A DNA stretch of 64,000 nt from assembly GCA_028095005.1 (NCBI GenBank), contig CM051459.1, forward strand, positions 130,241,657-130,305,656, written 5' to 3'. The DNA comes from Rhynchospora pubera (Eukaryota; Streptophyta; Magnoliopsida; Poales; Cyperaceae). Of this stretch, positions 1 through 11,874 are shown piece by piece. The position numbers and the translations under genes are program-made. The notes under the pieces were generated by a model that did not search any database, was not told where the DNA came from, and saw nothing but the letters and a program-made list of their open reading frames with translations. Within the stretch, counting starts at the first letter, position 1, and each line of letters opens with the position of its first letter.

Positions 1-722
1 TTTTAGCCCACCAAACCTCTGTGTACATTCCCTTCTTCCCTTGCCTGAAAAGAACAAATAAAAAAAAAGATGAATTTCGTTAGTAGCAAGTCAAAAATTA
101 AAGTCATAAAATGTTTAAACTTTGAAAGAGAGTGTGAACTGATGACCAACCAACAACGCCTTAACTGACTTCCATGTGAGAAAATCAAAATCTCAGTTAA
201 AATTAGCGAAAAAATGTAAAAAATTATCTAACAAAAAAATGAAGAAAGATAGAAATTTACTATTTGGATAACTTGCATTTATGCCAGAAGATCGAAAGAT
301 TCCATTCAATTGCATTCCATTCTTCAACTTCTCCTAAGTTAAGTTGAAGAATATTTGGCTTGTTAGAATCTGCATGTAGAAAGTGATGAATGGAATCCTG
401 CTAGATGAGTTGAATTCAATTGAATGGAATTGCAATAGCAGTACCTACAGGGAGAGCAGAATCATAGTGGAAAGGAAGGTGGTCGTGGAGATGCGAATCG
501 AGAAAGGGAAAGGGAAATCTAGACTCCGGCGTTGCTCAGAATAGAATAGATGAGGGAGATCCATCTATTTATAGAGCGAAATATGAACTCCGACGTTGCT
601 CATCCCTAATCCCTATTGTAATCTCTAGATAAAAGGAAAAGGAAAGATAAAACCTAGAGCACACAAACCATGAGGATAATCAAGAGAAGAGGAGAAACCA
701 AAGGCGCAAAAGCACCGCTGAC

Positions 723-857
723 CTGGAACACGGCGATGGATCGGAGGCACCCAATATTTGGTGATGTAGCGTGAGTAAGTACAGTAATTGATCGGGGGGA
801 AATAAGCTTCTTAAACGGAAGAAAACCATCATGAATCGCCTCCCATCGAACCGCCAT
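723..857 (-). CDS. Possible first exon of an unidentified gene running off the left edge
   Basis: On the minus strand an ATG at 857 opens 45 codons (start MAVRWEAIHD) and ends at TTCCAG followed by a GT donor at 722. A CT-rich, 5'UTR-like stretch lies just upstream. Near the window edge a pyrimidine-rich acceptor around position 45 could begin the next exon. In the phase needed by this exon that next piece stops after 13 codons, so either the joint is different or this is not a gene. A longer open frame (654-1211) covers the same DNA, but its upstream part looks like leader sequence. I recognise no family. What is seen is only an open frame and splice-like sites; that it is a gene is inference. 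Confidence 0.22.
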
Positions 858-1782
858 CGCCGTCGCCACTGCCCTGTCTTCCTCCCAGCGCTGCAGATCA
901 GTTCTCTTCTCTCTAAGCCATCGAAGAGAGAGAGAGAAATGAGGAGAAGAATATGCTAAAGAATGGAGAATATGCTGATCCAACGGACAACTATACCGAT
1001 AGCAAATCAACGACTCAGATCTGTTACTGTAGTTAGTACAGTAAATCCTCTCACGTGCATCGCACGACGGCCGAGCCTTATATATTTCTAATAGATATTG
1101 CCTTCTGCGACTGTGAAAGAGGATAGCATAACCCAACAAAACATGTGACTGTGAGACGCAGAAAAAAAGGTCAATCACTCCAATCCAGTGCTTTCTTTCT
1201 TTTCCTTCCACGCTAGCAATACAGCAATCCTCATCTCTTTAGCTTGCTTCTGATTTTGACTGTTTCATATACATTGCATGTATGGGCAGATGATGAAGTT
1301 TGTAATCAACTTTTGATCATTTTAGAATAAATTTAATTTAGAGAATTAGAGGTCATAAACTTACTTATTTATGATAAATATAATTCACCTGTGAACTGTC
1401 AAATTTAAACCTTACAATCACTTCCTAAAAAAGAAAACAAAAATACTTAGATGATGGGATGGACTCTCTTTTGCGGTCAGACACTTTATATAATAATAAT
1501 AATAATATTGAATGTCTTTTACTTTATGGCAACGTTGCATTCAAACTTTACCGACTTGTGAGGAAAAGGTCTAATGGCCGATCTTGTCATGTGATAACTG
1601 ATAAGTTCAGTTACTGCTGGAGATATTAAACCCTTTATTATACTATACTATCATCTTTTGTTTGTTTTTCCTAGTTTATTTTTCTTTGTTTGCTTTTTTT
1701 TTTTCTTTTTGAGACGGTAAAGGTTGCAGTATTGCAGAGGGACCCAAAAAAGGAATAAAAAAGCATGGCATTTGAGAATTAC

Positions 1783-1791
1783 TTAAAAGAG
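1783..1791. repeat. 9-bp target-site duplication, left copy (TTAAAAGAG)
   Basis: This is identical to 3510-3518 at the other end of the foldback element. The two perfect copies fix the element boundaries. Confidence 0.85.
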
Positions 1792-3509
1792 GGAAAATTT
1801 TTATCAATGACAAAAATATCCTCAACATTATTAAAAAGGACAAAAGATTATTTTCTTTTTTAAAAATAGCACAGCTATAGCGGCAATGTCAGTGCCGCTA
1901 TAGCAGTGCCTTAAAAACAAAAAAAATTGCCTATAGCGGCACTATTACAAAAAAAAAATTGCCTATAGCGGCAATAATAGTGCCGCTATAGGACTTTTTT
2001 TTTTGCCCGCTGATTTTTTTTTCGGGTTTTTTTTTTTTGCTTTTGCTTTTACTTTTATTTTTGTGTTTTTTTAATATTTTTATATTTTAATAAATTGTAT
2101 AATATAGTAGTGTCGTGTCGTGTCCGGATCATTTGTCGTGCCATTAGTTTTCTTCAACCGTGCGTGTCGTGTTGTGTCAAACACGATCGTGTTGACAAGA
2201 ACTACTTTTTTAATCGTGTCATGCTTAGTGATGAGAAGAGGCATCACGACATGCATTCTGACACGACACGACTGACGCGATCGTGATGTGTCGCGTTAGT
2301 CGTGTCAAATCGTATCAGATTATTTTAATATTTTTTAGATTAACAAATTATTAAATAAATTAAAAGTAAGCGAAAAATTACTAAATGTAATAATTTATTA
2401 TTTGATTAAGTTTAAAGTTTTTATTAATATTTTTCATAAAATATAATAATTACATTAGAACTATATTATGATTTAAATGACAGTAAATAATATGATGTAG
2501 TATTATAAATTAAAATTAAATTATTAATTTTTCTTAAATAATTAACATTAATAATTAAATTTGTGTTCTCTAAAATAGACACGACATGGCAGAGCACATA
2601 GTGTTTTCCAAAATTACACGACGCGATCATGTTGGCACAACACGATATGCGTGTTGACATGATACGACACGATCGTGTTATCGTGTCGTGTCATAATCGT
2701 GTTGTGTTGGGACATTAGAAAGTTTGACACGAATCAACACGACACGATTCGACTTAACTCAACATCTCAACCCAAATTTAATTATTAATGTTGATTATTT
2801 AAGCAAAATTAATAATTTAATTTCAATTTGTAATGCAACATCATATTATTCACCATCATTTAATCATAATATTGTACTAATCTAGTTATTATTTTTTCTG
2901 AAAAAAAAATAATAAAAAATTTATACTTAATCAAATAATAAATTATGAAGTTTAGTAATTATTAGCTTATTTTAATTTTTTAATAATTTTTTAATCTAAA
3001 AAATATTAAAATAATCTGATACGATTTGACACGACTAACGCGACACGTCACGATCGCATCAGTCGTATCGTGTCAGAATGCATGTCGTGATGCCTCTTCT
3101 CATCACTAAGCACGACACGATTAAAAAAAGTAGTTCTTGTCAACACGATCGTGTTTGACACGACACGACACGCACGATTGAAGAAAACTAAAGGCACGGC
3201 AAATGATCCGGACACGACACGACACTACTATATTATACAATTTATTAAAATATAAAAATATTAAAAAAATACAAAAATAAAAGTAAAAGCAAAAGCAAAA
3301 AAACCCCAAAAAAAATTCAGCGGGCAAAAAAAAAAAAGTCCTATAGCGGCACTACTATTGCCGCTATAGGTAATTTTTTTTTGTTTTTAAGGCACTGCTA
3401 TAGCGGCACTGACATTGCCGCTATAGCTGTGCTATTTTTAAAAAAGAAATTAATCTTTTGTCCTTTTTAATAATGTTGAGGGTATTTTTGTCATTAATAA
3501 AAATTTTCC
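1792..3509. mobile_element. 1.7-kb foldback (MULE-type TIR) transposon, non-autonomous
   Basis: The element is almost entirely an inverted repeat. A left arm at about 1792-2570 matches the reverse complement of about 2765-3509 with scattered mismatches and small indels, leaving a spacer of about 195 bp. The ends are GGAAAATTTTTAT and its complement. They are flanked by a perfect 9-bp direct repeat, TTAAAAGAG (1783-1791 and 3510-3518), the size typical of Mutator-like elements. Each arm holds two copies of a short palindrome-prone motif, CTATAGCGGCA, near the terminus, and a stretch rich in CGTGTCGTGTCG. No transposase frame is present; the short open frames inside are shadows of the repeats. 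A transcript across it would fold into a long hairpin, which is inference. Confidence 0.85.
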
Positions 3510-3518
3510 TTAAAAGAG

Positions 3519-4740
3519 TATACTTGGAAGTTGGAACGATGTCTTTGTGGTTGTTTACATAATAATGATTCTTGCGAGGACATACATGCAAAAATACCAC
3601 TCCTTTTAGATTCAACGACTGATGCGCAGGTGATACCATATCCTTTTCAAATCAGGAGAAAGCCATGAAAGAAAACGAAAGGGTGAAAGAAATAAGACAA
3701 GCAAAAAGGCACACAAGAGGAAGTGAATTACATGATCGCTAGGATATTTTATTACCATCTAACCTAATTTGATATTTGATAAAAAGTTAGTAAGCGCTTA
3801 AAAAATGAACATAGTTTTTATATAGTTTAGATAAAATATATATTAAAATTATGAATTATTTTGTAAATTATCTGGCTCTCAACCAAATGTCCTCAAAACC
3901 CAAAAAAAAAAAAAACGTTCAAATCACTTGCCAATGACCAATTGATTTTCAAATTATACCAAATTTGCTGTAATTTTAATAATTATTTGATTAAAATGTC
4001 GTGAATGTCAAAGAAGTTTGCTGCAAGTATATCTATGATCCAGTTATTGTTTGTTCTGTGGGCTCGTATAAATTTTTCAGACAACATAGGAATTAACAAA
4101 ACTTTATCCGGCATGAGTACGTGACATTTTTTTAGACGGGGATGAGAACTCTTGCATCATGAAAAAAGATTTAAATTGTAGACGATTAGTATTTTACCAT
4201 GAATTCGTTGGCAACTATAAATGTTTCCCATAGCGTTAACTTATGTACGTACTGAACAATTTAATGGGAAGAAATCCGCCATAGCAACATGTCCCATTGA
4301 ATACCACAAGGTGTTATTCCCATCTAACAGGGAATGGAACTTGTCCCATTGAATACGTCTGCTCCATAACACCAAAAAGAGAGGGAATGGAAGGGGATGG
4401 AAAGAAAATATTGCTAGTTACATGCTCCACTAGGCCATATAATGAATGGAATGGAAATAGTTTACCTCCTCAAATAGATTTTGTTCCCCAAAAATTGTGT
4501 AAAACCTTCCATTACTCTCCCAACCATTCTTTCCCTTCCATTTCTTTAATAAAAATTCCTGGAGCACAGCAAGTATCAGGAGTGGAGAACCAAAGGGATT
4601 TGATATCAGCTTTTTCTTTGCTCTGTACGGCTGTACCAGGAGGATTTGTAAAATATAAAACACTATGCAAGGAAAATCTGTACAAAAAATAACACCTGTA
4701 CACCTACCCCCTCCTCCCTAACACCCTAATGTGCCCACCA
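3519..4740. other. Intergenic, no gene seen
   Basis: This is AT-rich sequence between the foldback element and the end of the MORC gene. A 131-codon plus-strand open frame (4297-4692) has no recognisable motif and repetitive GGAATGGAA-like composition, so I do not call it a gene. The last part (4700-4748) is probably the 3'UTR of the minus-strand MORC gene. Confidence 0.5.
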
Positions 4741-4748
4741 AAACTCTC

Positions 4749-7700
4749 CTATACTCCTATGCAAGTTTGCTCAAAAATTCGTGCTTGCGCAGCCAACAGG
4801 TGCTGGTATAAATCCCGGGCTTTTCTTAATTCAAGCATCAGCATCTGGACCTGTTTGGAAAAGGAGAGAAGAAATAATGAAAAACACTCAACCATGCAGT
4901 TTATTATGTAGGTTAGAGGAAATTGATGATTACCTTAACAGAGAGTTCCTTCTCAGATGCTTCATACTCTGAACACCTATTCAATATATGCTTAATTTTA
5001 GCCATGCTCATATCTTAACTAAAATGGAGATAAAAAAAAAAACATAGACACAAGATAGGGTACTGACTGAGAACGTAGCTTGTTGTTCTCACTGACAAGG
5101 CGTCTCAACTGTTCTCTCTGCACTTCATCCATACCCTAACAAGGAAATAGTGCAATATAGTGAATGTCTCAATGCGTAAGTTGAAGATTGCACAAATGTT
5201 TGCAGAAACACTCCTTGCATGATATTGGGCTTCAGATTGATTTATTAAAAATAACATTGATTAGGTCAGACCTGCCAATCTGACCCACTAGCAATTGAAG
5301 TACAATATATGCTGAGCCGATTCAGCAACCACTACTTCATCAGTTCAGGTTGATTAACAATGATTAAATTGTCCAAATTGTCAGATTTGTTTCATGATAA
5401 TAGCAGGATGATGCCATCTTCCTTTGATGCATCTTCAAAAGAGAAATAAAGGTAAATTATTCTATTCACCGCCCTATGTAAACAAGAGAAAACCAAGCAC
5501 TCACTGGGTTAGCACAGGGCCAAAGGAAGATGGAACCAATTAACCGGTTGTGTCAGCCTCAAGTGGGTTGGGTTGTAACAACCTTTGTAGGATTGGTACC
5601 AAATTCTAGGTAGTATATTACTATTTATACAAAACCTAATTACCAGTTTATAAATATTATATAAACGTGTGTGTGCGCGCGTGCGTGCGCAGGAAATGAC
5701 AAAAAAACTTCTGTTATATTTTCAGTAAAATAGTTACCCGTGTAGCATGTGCAGCATGACTAGTATTCTGCAAAGCAGGGGCGACAACACCGTGTCTCTT
5801 TGCTCTTGATGCACCAGTTGCATCCAATACACCTGGCTCACACCTTTTACCAAGTAAAACTGCTTTCCACAAAGAAAATTAAAAGATAATCAAGTGCCTA
5901 TACAAAAATGCTGTGCAAAGAAAACTAGATTAGCAAACAGATGCCTGCCTGGCTGAAAGAGATGTGACAAATCATTACTCCCCGAGGAAGAAGGGTGGTT
6001 GGCCAAGGGCTCATGTAAATTATGTCCGTGTAAAGATTGTTCTGGGTTTTCCGTGGGACTGTTTGGAAGAGACGTTAATATGGCTTCATGACCACTATCA
6101 GTACAAGATGGAGGGTTAGTAGAATGTTTCGATGGAACATTTTTGCCTTCCTTATACCCCACTAAATGGCAGTGATAATTCCTACAAAGAATAAACATTT
6201 CAATTTTCGATTACACACACACAAGAAAAAAAAAGGCTTAAGATATGATAATATTGAAATTGGTAATACCAGTACTCTTTCACCATGTCTCTTAGACGGA
6301 TTTCTAACTTCTGAAAAAGGGCCGACTTTTCAAAGTCCTGCTTGTCATGTGTCGGGTTTATAAAATTAGCTTCTAGCACGCCTACCATCATACACAAGCA
6401 AGTATTTATTTGACTCAAACATAAGAACCAATCACACTCACAATTAAGTAATATATCAATTTCTTCTTACCAGCTACACCTTTAGGTCTTCCACCTGTAC
6501 CGTGCACAGCTGGCATAAAGGGCTGAGGAAAAGAATTTCAATACTAATCAGTTTTATTCATGTATTGGAGATAAATAGAGGCTAATATGAAAATTAAGGT
6601 TAATTTTCACCATACCAAAATTAACCGGTTCCTGTGGTAGATGCAAAAACCATGGATGTTGAGATTAGGTGCACCCTTTAGGAAGCCAATTACTGTATCA
6701 ACCTCGGCCTATATATTATTTATTACATAAATAAAGAAGTCAGTATAATCTATCAAGTTTGACACATTGGAAAGAAAACAAAATATAAAGAGAAGCAACC
6801 TCAAAAATATGACCAACTTGGGGTCTATATTTAATGCATTCACGGTACATGAGGTCACTGACAACACTATGAGGGTCAACAATCCTTCCACATATTATGA
6901 TCCTGAAGCCCTGTGGCAAATGCAAATACAATATCGAAGCATAAACCTGCATAAACAGATTCCATTACAATATTGAAGCAAAAGTGTGCATAAAAAAAGT
7001 TGTCTAAAACATTGTACAGGAGTTTAAGATTATCCATTGTTATAATTTAAGATTATCCATATATGAGGCATATATAGATTGTCTAAAGCATATATAGATT
7101 GTCTAAAGCATATATAGATTCATAATCAATTGTTTAAGATTATCCATATATGAGGCATGGAGCAGAAAGAGAAGAATCATATGATGGTCTCAAAACAACA
7201 GCTAACAGGGACTTTTACTGCAAAATTAAATGGTTCTTGTTCTTAAGAAATAAACAAAAAATGACAAAAGCACTTACACGAAGAGAGTAGCGGTATTGAT
7301 TTGCTATGTGCATTTGGTTTAAGAGCTGGTTCTTGTTAGTCGTCTCTACTCTTGGAGAACCACTGATCATTATGTCCTGCCTTGCCCAAGGTAACATGTT
7401 TATTCAAACTAAATTTTTGCCATAAATTAATCTCCAATTGTATGCAGCTATCATAAAAGTCTAAAGTCTAAGCCTTTTATCCCAAACAAGTTGGGGTAGG
7501 CTAGAAATGACACCCCGACCCTGGTCATTTCTTGTATATATGGCTGAGTTTTTACGCTGGCTCGCCAAGCCTATCGCAAGCATGCGGGCTTGAACCGTGG
7601 ACCTCTTAGAAGAGAGCCAAGTGCTCTTACCACGCGAGCTCATACACAAAAAAATAACACCATCCTATAAAAAAAAATACTAAAATACCTGATTGTCAGA

Positions 7701-10700
7701 TTTGAAATCGAGTTCCATTTCTCCAGCATCATTTAGCCATAGGTTGAAAACAACAATTCTTGTTCCATGTGCTCCTATTTCATCAAACTGCGTATCTCAA
7801 CCCAAAATGACATGTAAATGCAGGTTCACTAATTTCACAAGATACTCACAAAAATGGAAAGTAAGTTACCAATGGAAACAATAACAAATATCTAAAATCT
7901 TATAACTGTTAAAGAACAGGTATCTACTACATTTCCAACTCTGGTAGCACCAGAAGGGAAGCAACTTAAAAATCAAATCTTTTTTAGTGTTCATAACTTC
8001 ATATATATAGCATGTACAGAAGCTTGATAAAATGAAGCAGTAAAAAATAATCAATGTAATACCTGTTTCTGTAACTCCAGTTCAGCTCCAAATGGAGACC
8101 AACTTAAAAGAATAGACAAGTTAGAAAAGAACTTTTTCTCATCAGTCCTGCATAATCTTTTAAAAATCCCGCAAGTAGGTTCAAACTCATAGTCCACCTG
8201 CATAAAGAAAAACAATACTACATTGATGCCAAACAACAATAACCACATTATCTAAAAGAAAATTATGGATTTGATATTACAATGGGCAAGATAATGTCCT
8301 GGCGTCCCGAATTCCTGTTTAAAGTGTAAGATAGTAGCCCAACACTCTGTGTGAATCCCCTGTTTATGCATAATAGGTTTTAACGATCCATTAAATAATT
8401 AAAGAGAGAAATAATTGAGCGTACTTCCTACAACATACCAAAATGCCATATATAACACAATAAACTTAGTATATTTCCTCCAAATTTTGAAAATATGGCA
8501 ATCCCCCTCAACTTTGCTTGTAAGCGCCCAAGTTAGCCCTCTTCTTTTAAAAAACTTTTACATCTATTAGATGACTAGAAGTTGGGGTATTCTGCATATG
8601 TTGATGAGAAAATAAGTAACAGAATGATGCAGAAGATAATTCAAAGCTTTAGAGGGCTAAATGTGATATTTCCACGTTTTATATAATGGGCTGCCCATGA
8701 TATTCCTTATCTTGATGTAATTAAATCATTGGGTAAATTTTGACACCTCTCTTTCAAACAGCGGCTGAAAACAATGACATCAGCCCCAAGCCTCATAGTA
8801 CTGGTTTTGAAACCATTTCCATCTGAAATTATTACATTGTATCCGAACAGTTAGTTTTAGAGAATGGTCATGAGAAATGGCATTACAAAAAGGAGATTTT
8901 CAAGTTTACATACATTGCCCAATTGAGGAACCAGTGCATTTATCTGAATATCCAAATCCCATGCACCGCCGCAAAGAACCTGGTCCCATACCACCCCCAT
9001 CATCTATGTAAAAAAATCAAAGTTAAAGTTCAGATTCATGCCATAAATTAGCAACTTTATTTTTATATAATAAGTGGTCGCTAACTACAACATATGTCAT
9101 GGAATGCTAACTCTATTTTGATTTGTTTTGCTGCAACACGGTGAATCATTTCGGAGTCAAGTGAAGGAGACAATGAAATGCAAATAATGAGAAAATATAA
9201 AGGATTAAAAACTCCGCACTAGAAAATGAATATAAATTGGAAGTTTAGAGACAGGTTTGTGACATATGTTTTAGTTTCATGAATTCCACAGAAATTACTT
9301 GTTGCAAATGTAAATTGAAAAGGTTGCATTGTTACCTTGAATTAACAAGCAGAAGCTTCCATCCTTGGGATTTAGTAGTTTATCAACTTTAACAAAAGTA
9401 GCACCATTTACCACCTTTTAGATTAGTTAAAACAGAGATTAAGAAAAATTAAAGAAAAGGACAGGTGAATGGAAGTAAAATTTTTTTAACAAATTCAGCA
9501 TTAAAAAATATGAATAAAACAAGACCTCGTCAACTGCATTATCAAGAAGCTCTGCAATAGCTGAAACAAAGGGAAAAAATAAACAAAAATATATAAGATG
9601 TAAATTAAAGCTTATTTGTCAAAACTACGAGATATGTACCTTTTGCTTTTCATATTCTTGAGGCAGGGTCTAGGTCTAGTCCTACCATCAACAGAAAAAT
9701 TCACTAAAAAAAATAAATAGGAGAATAGACGAGAAATAAAATGACATGTAAGACCAACCTCCAAAAGCCCATTTGTGCGAGGTTGCATTTGAGTGGAGAA
9801 ATTTGGGGTGGACAAGCATGCGATTCTGTGCACCTCCTTAATAGATATATTAAGAAAAAGCAAAATGCTTAGTTTCACAGTATTATACATATACACATGA
9901 AATTTTTTAATCCTACAAATATAATACTAGGGGGTAGTAACTGGTCAGACTTCCCACTGGATCAAGCAGTCAAAACCCAGAACTGACCCATAATCCTATC
10001 TATTATGGTCAGGTCATTTTGACCCAATGTATAGCAGTGCTAAATTAAATGTAATTGGCTTCAGTTAACACTTTTTAACATAAAAAAGTTAGGGCACATC
10101 CTGTAAGTCCAGAAATCCCAACCTGTAAATGGCCCACTGAATCATTACACAGGCCTTAGAAAGTCCCCACTCATAAGATAAACTAGTAATTGATTACCGC
10201 GATCACTAAATCCCAGGAAACAGCTAATTAAGACACTAGTATATGAAAATATCCAAAGCCTGGAGAGTCTACTTGACAGCTTTTCCAGTAGGAGTAGATT
10301 AACCAGTATTACTCACTCCCAAGTCCCAACTTGTTGTAATCACCCCACCCCTCTTCCCTCTAAATGCTGATTTTGGAGCAGACCCAAATAACCCAAACAA
10401 AAACTGATCATGTTTCTCCAAAACCACCCGAGACGTGAAATAAACTAAAGCTGACAACAACCTACTACGTATATTGACAAATAAGAAGCAAAATTTACCC
10501 GCTGAAGGTGCGGCGGCATAATTCAGTGAAGGAGTATAATCTCCGGCTTTCCAGAACTGCCGGCATATCTGGCCAGGCCCACTTGCAGAGGGGAGGCAGG
10601 GTTCGGTTGCAGAGGGATGGAGGGTTCCACTTGTAGAGGGATGACAGGGCCCACTTGTGGAGGGATGGCAGGTCCAACTGTCAGGCAAACGGTGAAGGTC

Positions 10701-10916
10701 TGGTTCATGGAAATGGTGTGTTCCTCCCCTTCCAACAACAAACCCTGGTGCACTTCCACCAATTTCTCCAAATGTGGGGAGGGAATTTGTAACTCCAGAG
10801 CCTGTATTTGACGGATTAAATTGCAACAAAATAGGATCCAAGGGTGGAGCAACACCACCTCCCTCTGTTTCATCATCGTCGCTGCACAAATCAATTGTTT
10901 CCACGTTGTAGTTCAT
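4749..10916 (-). CDS. MORC-family GHKL ATPase (MORC6-like), 19 coding exons, 714 aa
   Basis: Plant MORC proteins are nuclear ATPases that act in gene silencing and heterochromatin compaction. Exons read down the minus strand: 10916-10499, 9836-9759, 9560-9526, 9414-9336, 9003-8914, 8822-8747, 8359-8281, 8197-8063, 7787-7689, 7376-7278, 6946-6800, 6708-6616, 6522-6471, 6381-6270, 6181-5949, 5859-5738, 5135-5075, 4968-4934, 4850-4749. All phases agree and sum to 715 codons. The N-terminus is acidic (IDLCSDDDE), followed by CRQFWKAGDY at about 118-127. The GHKL motifs are intact: ELLDNAVDE (Asn173), DDGGGM (204-209) and YGNGFKTSTMRLG (from 234). The S5-like half includes GVLEANF. The C-terminus (MDEVQREQLRRLVSENNKLQ onward) looks like a coiled coil. 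ATG 10916 was chosen because an acceptor lies just upstream, implying a 5'UTR intron. One intron appears to be GC-AG (5948-5860). Assignment to MORC is strong; MORC6 rather than a close paralogue is less sure. Confidence 0.9.
5665..5690. repeat. 26-bp alternating purine-pyrimidine tract in a MORC intron
   Basis: A mixed GT/GC microsatellite in which purine and pyrimidine strictly alternate for 26 bp, a composition known to favour Z-DNA. It lies in the intron between the exons ending at 5738 and beginning at 5135. Confidence 0.7.
7020..7165. repeat. Short tandem repeats in a MORC intron
   Basis: Several copies of TTTAAGATTATCCAT and of CATATATAGATTGTCTAAAG lie in the intron 7277-6947. They look like local slippage repeats with no coding content. 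Confidence 0.6.
7455..7655 (-). mobile_element. tRNA-derived SINE (Au-like) in a MORC intron
   Basis: On the minus strand the sequence begins with a tRNA-like head: an A-box-like GTGGTAAGAGC (about 7622-7632) and a B-box-like GGTTCAAGCCC (about 7586-7596) at the spacing of a pol III promoter. It ends in CCCAACTTGTTTGGGA followed by an AAGGCTTAG tail, which resembles the 3' end of Au-family plant SINEs. It shares the orientation of the MORC gene and fills most of a 312-bp intron (7688-7377), starting about 35 bp from the donor. It is not a functional tRNA: no cloverleaf acceptor stem is evident. Confidence 0.8.
10575..10667 (-). repeat. Tandem 8-9-residue coding repeat in MORC exon 1
   Basis: Residues about 84-114 of the MORC protein are four tandem, diverging copies of a unit like HPSTSGPC, encoded by 24-27 bp repeats. 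They lie in the low-complexity N-terminal region between the acidic start and the FWKAGDY motif, outside the ATPase fold. Confidence 0.7.
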
Positions 10917-11620
10917 TCCTGTGCTGAAAAGAAAGTTCAAAGGAGCTTAAAATTTGAAATGGTAGAGTGAATTTTGTGATTTATTGACATGCATACAATG
11001 TGTTTGCTCATTTGTCTGGTCTGGTTGAGAGCTCTCTCTCTCTGTGAAGAGGTTATTTCATGAGAACACAACACGACAAAGAGCCCAAACTAACTAACAA
11101 ACATAATTTCTTAAACCCTAGAAAACCCCGTCAAATAATTCCACTGCAGAAAGCATCCAAAGAATTCCAATGAGAATTAAGTTGGTTTATTACATGTTTA
11201 TCCATGGTAAATTGGTAATTGTTTTTTTAAGAAAAAAAAACAATAATTGATAATGTAGAAATCACTAATAAAAAATATCAAAAGAAAATTTTCATTTCAT
11301 TATAAGCCCCACAAGTGTTCCTCAAAAGATTCAACAAACTATTAACAAAATGTACTTCAAGAAAAAAGAAAGAACAACTTGGTAGTCTTTACCAAGTTTT
11401 TCTTAAAAAAAAAAGAAAAAAAAAAGAAAACAATGAGAAAGATAACTCAAAAAGGGGCAAAATTGATTTGCAAGCACACAAAAACAATAAACAACGCACC
11501 TTGCTCCTTTGAGGCGAAATCAAGCGTTGGCCTTCGATTCGTTGGAGAATTGGTCCAACTCGTTAAAATCAAGGTGAAAAGGATGTTTTTCTTTGTGCTA
11601 TAGATTAATAGATGAAAGTG
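10917..11620 (-). promoter_or_regulatory. Probable MORC 5'UTR, 5'UTR intron and promoter
   Basis: A TTTTCAG acceptor at 10924 precedes the MORC start by 7 bases, so the coding exon likely follows an intron within the leader. A matching donor-like GCAAG|GTGCG lies near 11500 on the minus strand. A CT-rich tract (11030-11045) lies in the proposed intron. Plus-strand open frames at 11315-11913 are low-complexity and I do not call them. Confidence 0.4.
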
Positions 11621-11874
11621 AAAATGAGAATTTCTTTTTCACTTTTTTGTTCTTGGGTTGCGAGCGAAAGAGTAAAGTGCTTCTTTCTTATTATATAGCG
11701 GTCCCCACCTGGATTAGCTCAATTGACCAGAGTCTAAGGCAAGAATTAACATGCACAGCACATTGCACAACTGCATTGTCTTTCGCTATTGCAAGTGAGC
11801 GCACACTTTCTCTGCATAATATTGAATTTTATCAACTTAGCATTGTGTTTCGTATTTTCAAACTATGGAATTTT

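Noticed and set aside
654..1211. 185-codon minus-strand open frame
   Set aside because: Only the last third looks exon-like (723-857). The upstream part reads through a CT-rich leader, with no motif, and no family is recognisable.
2095..3327. Similar short open frames on opposite strands (2095-2286 and 3121-3327)
   Set aside because: They are the same sequence read in the two arms of the foldback element, not genes.
4297..4692. 131-codon plus-strand open frame
   Set aside because: No motif, repetitive GGAATGG composition, and competing open frames on the other strand. Probably chance.
7587..7650. Possible tRNA gene on the minus strand
   Set aside because: A- and B-box-like motifs are present, but the flanks do not form an acceptor stem and the 3' extension is of SINE type.
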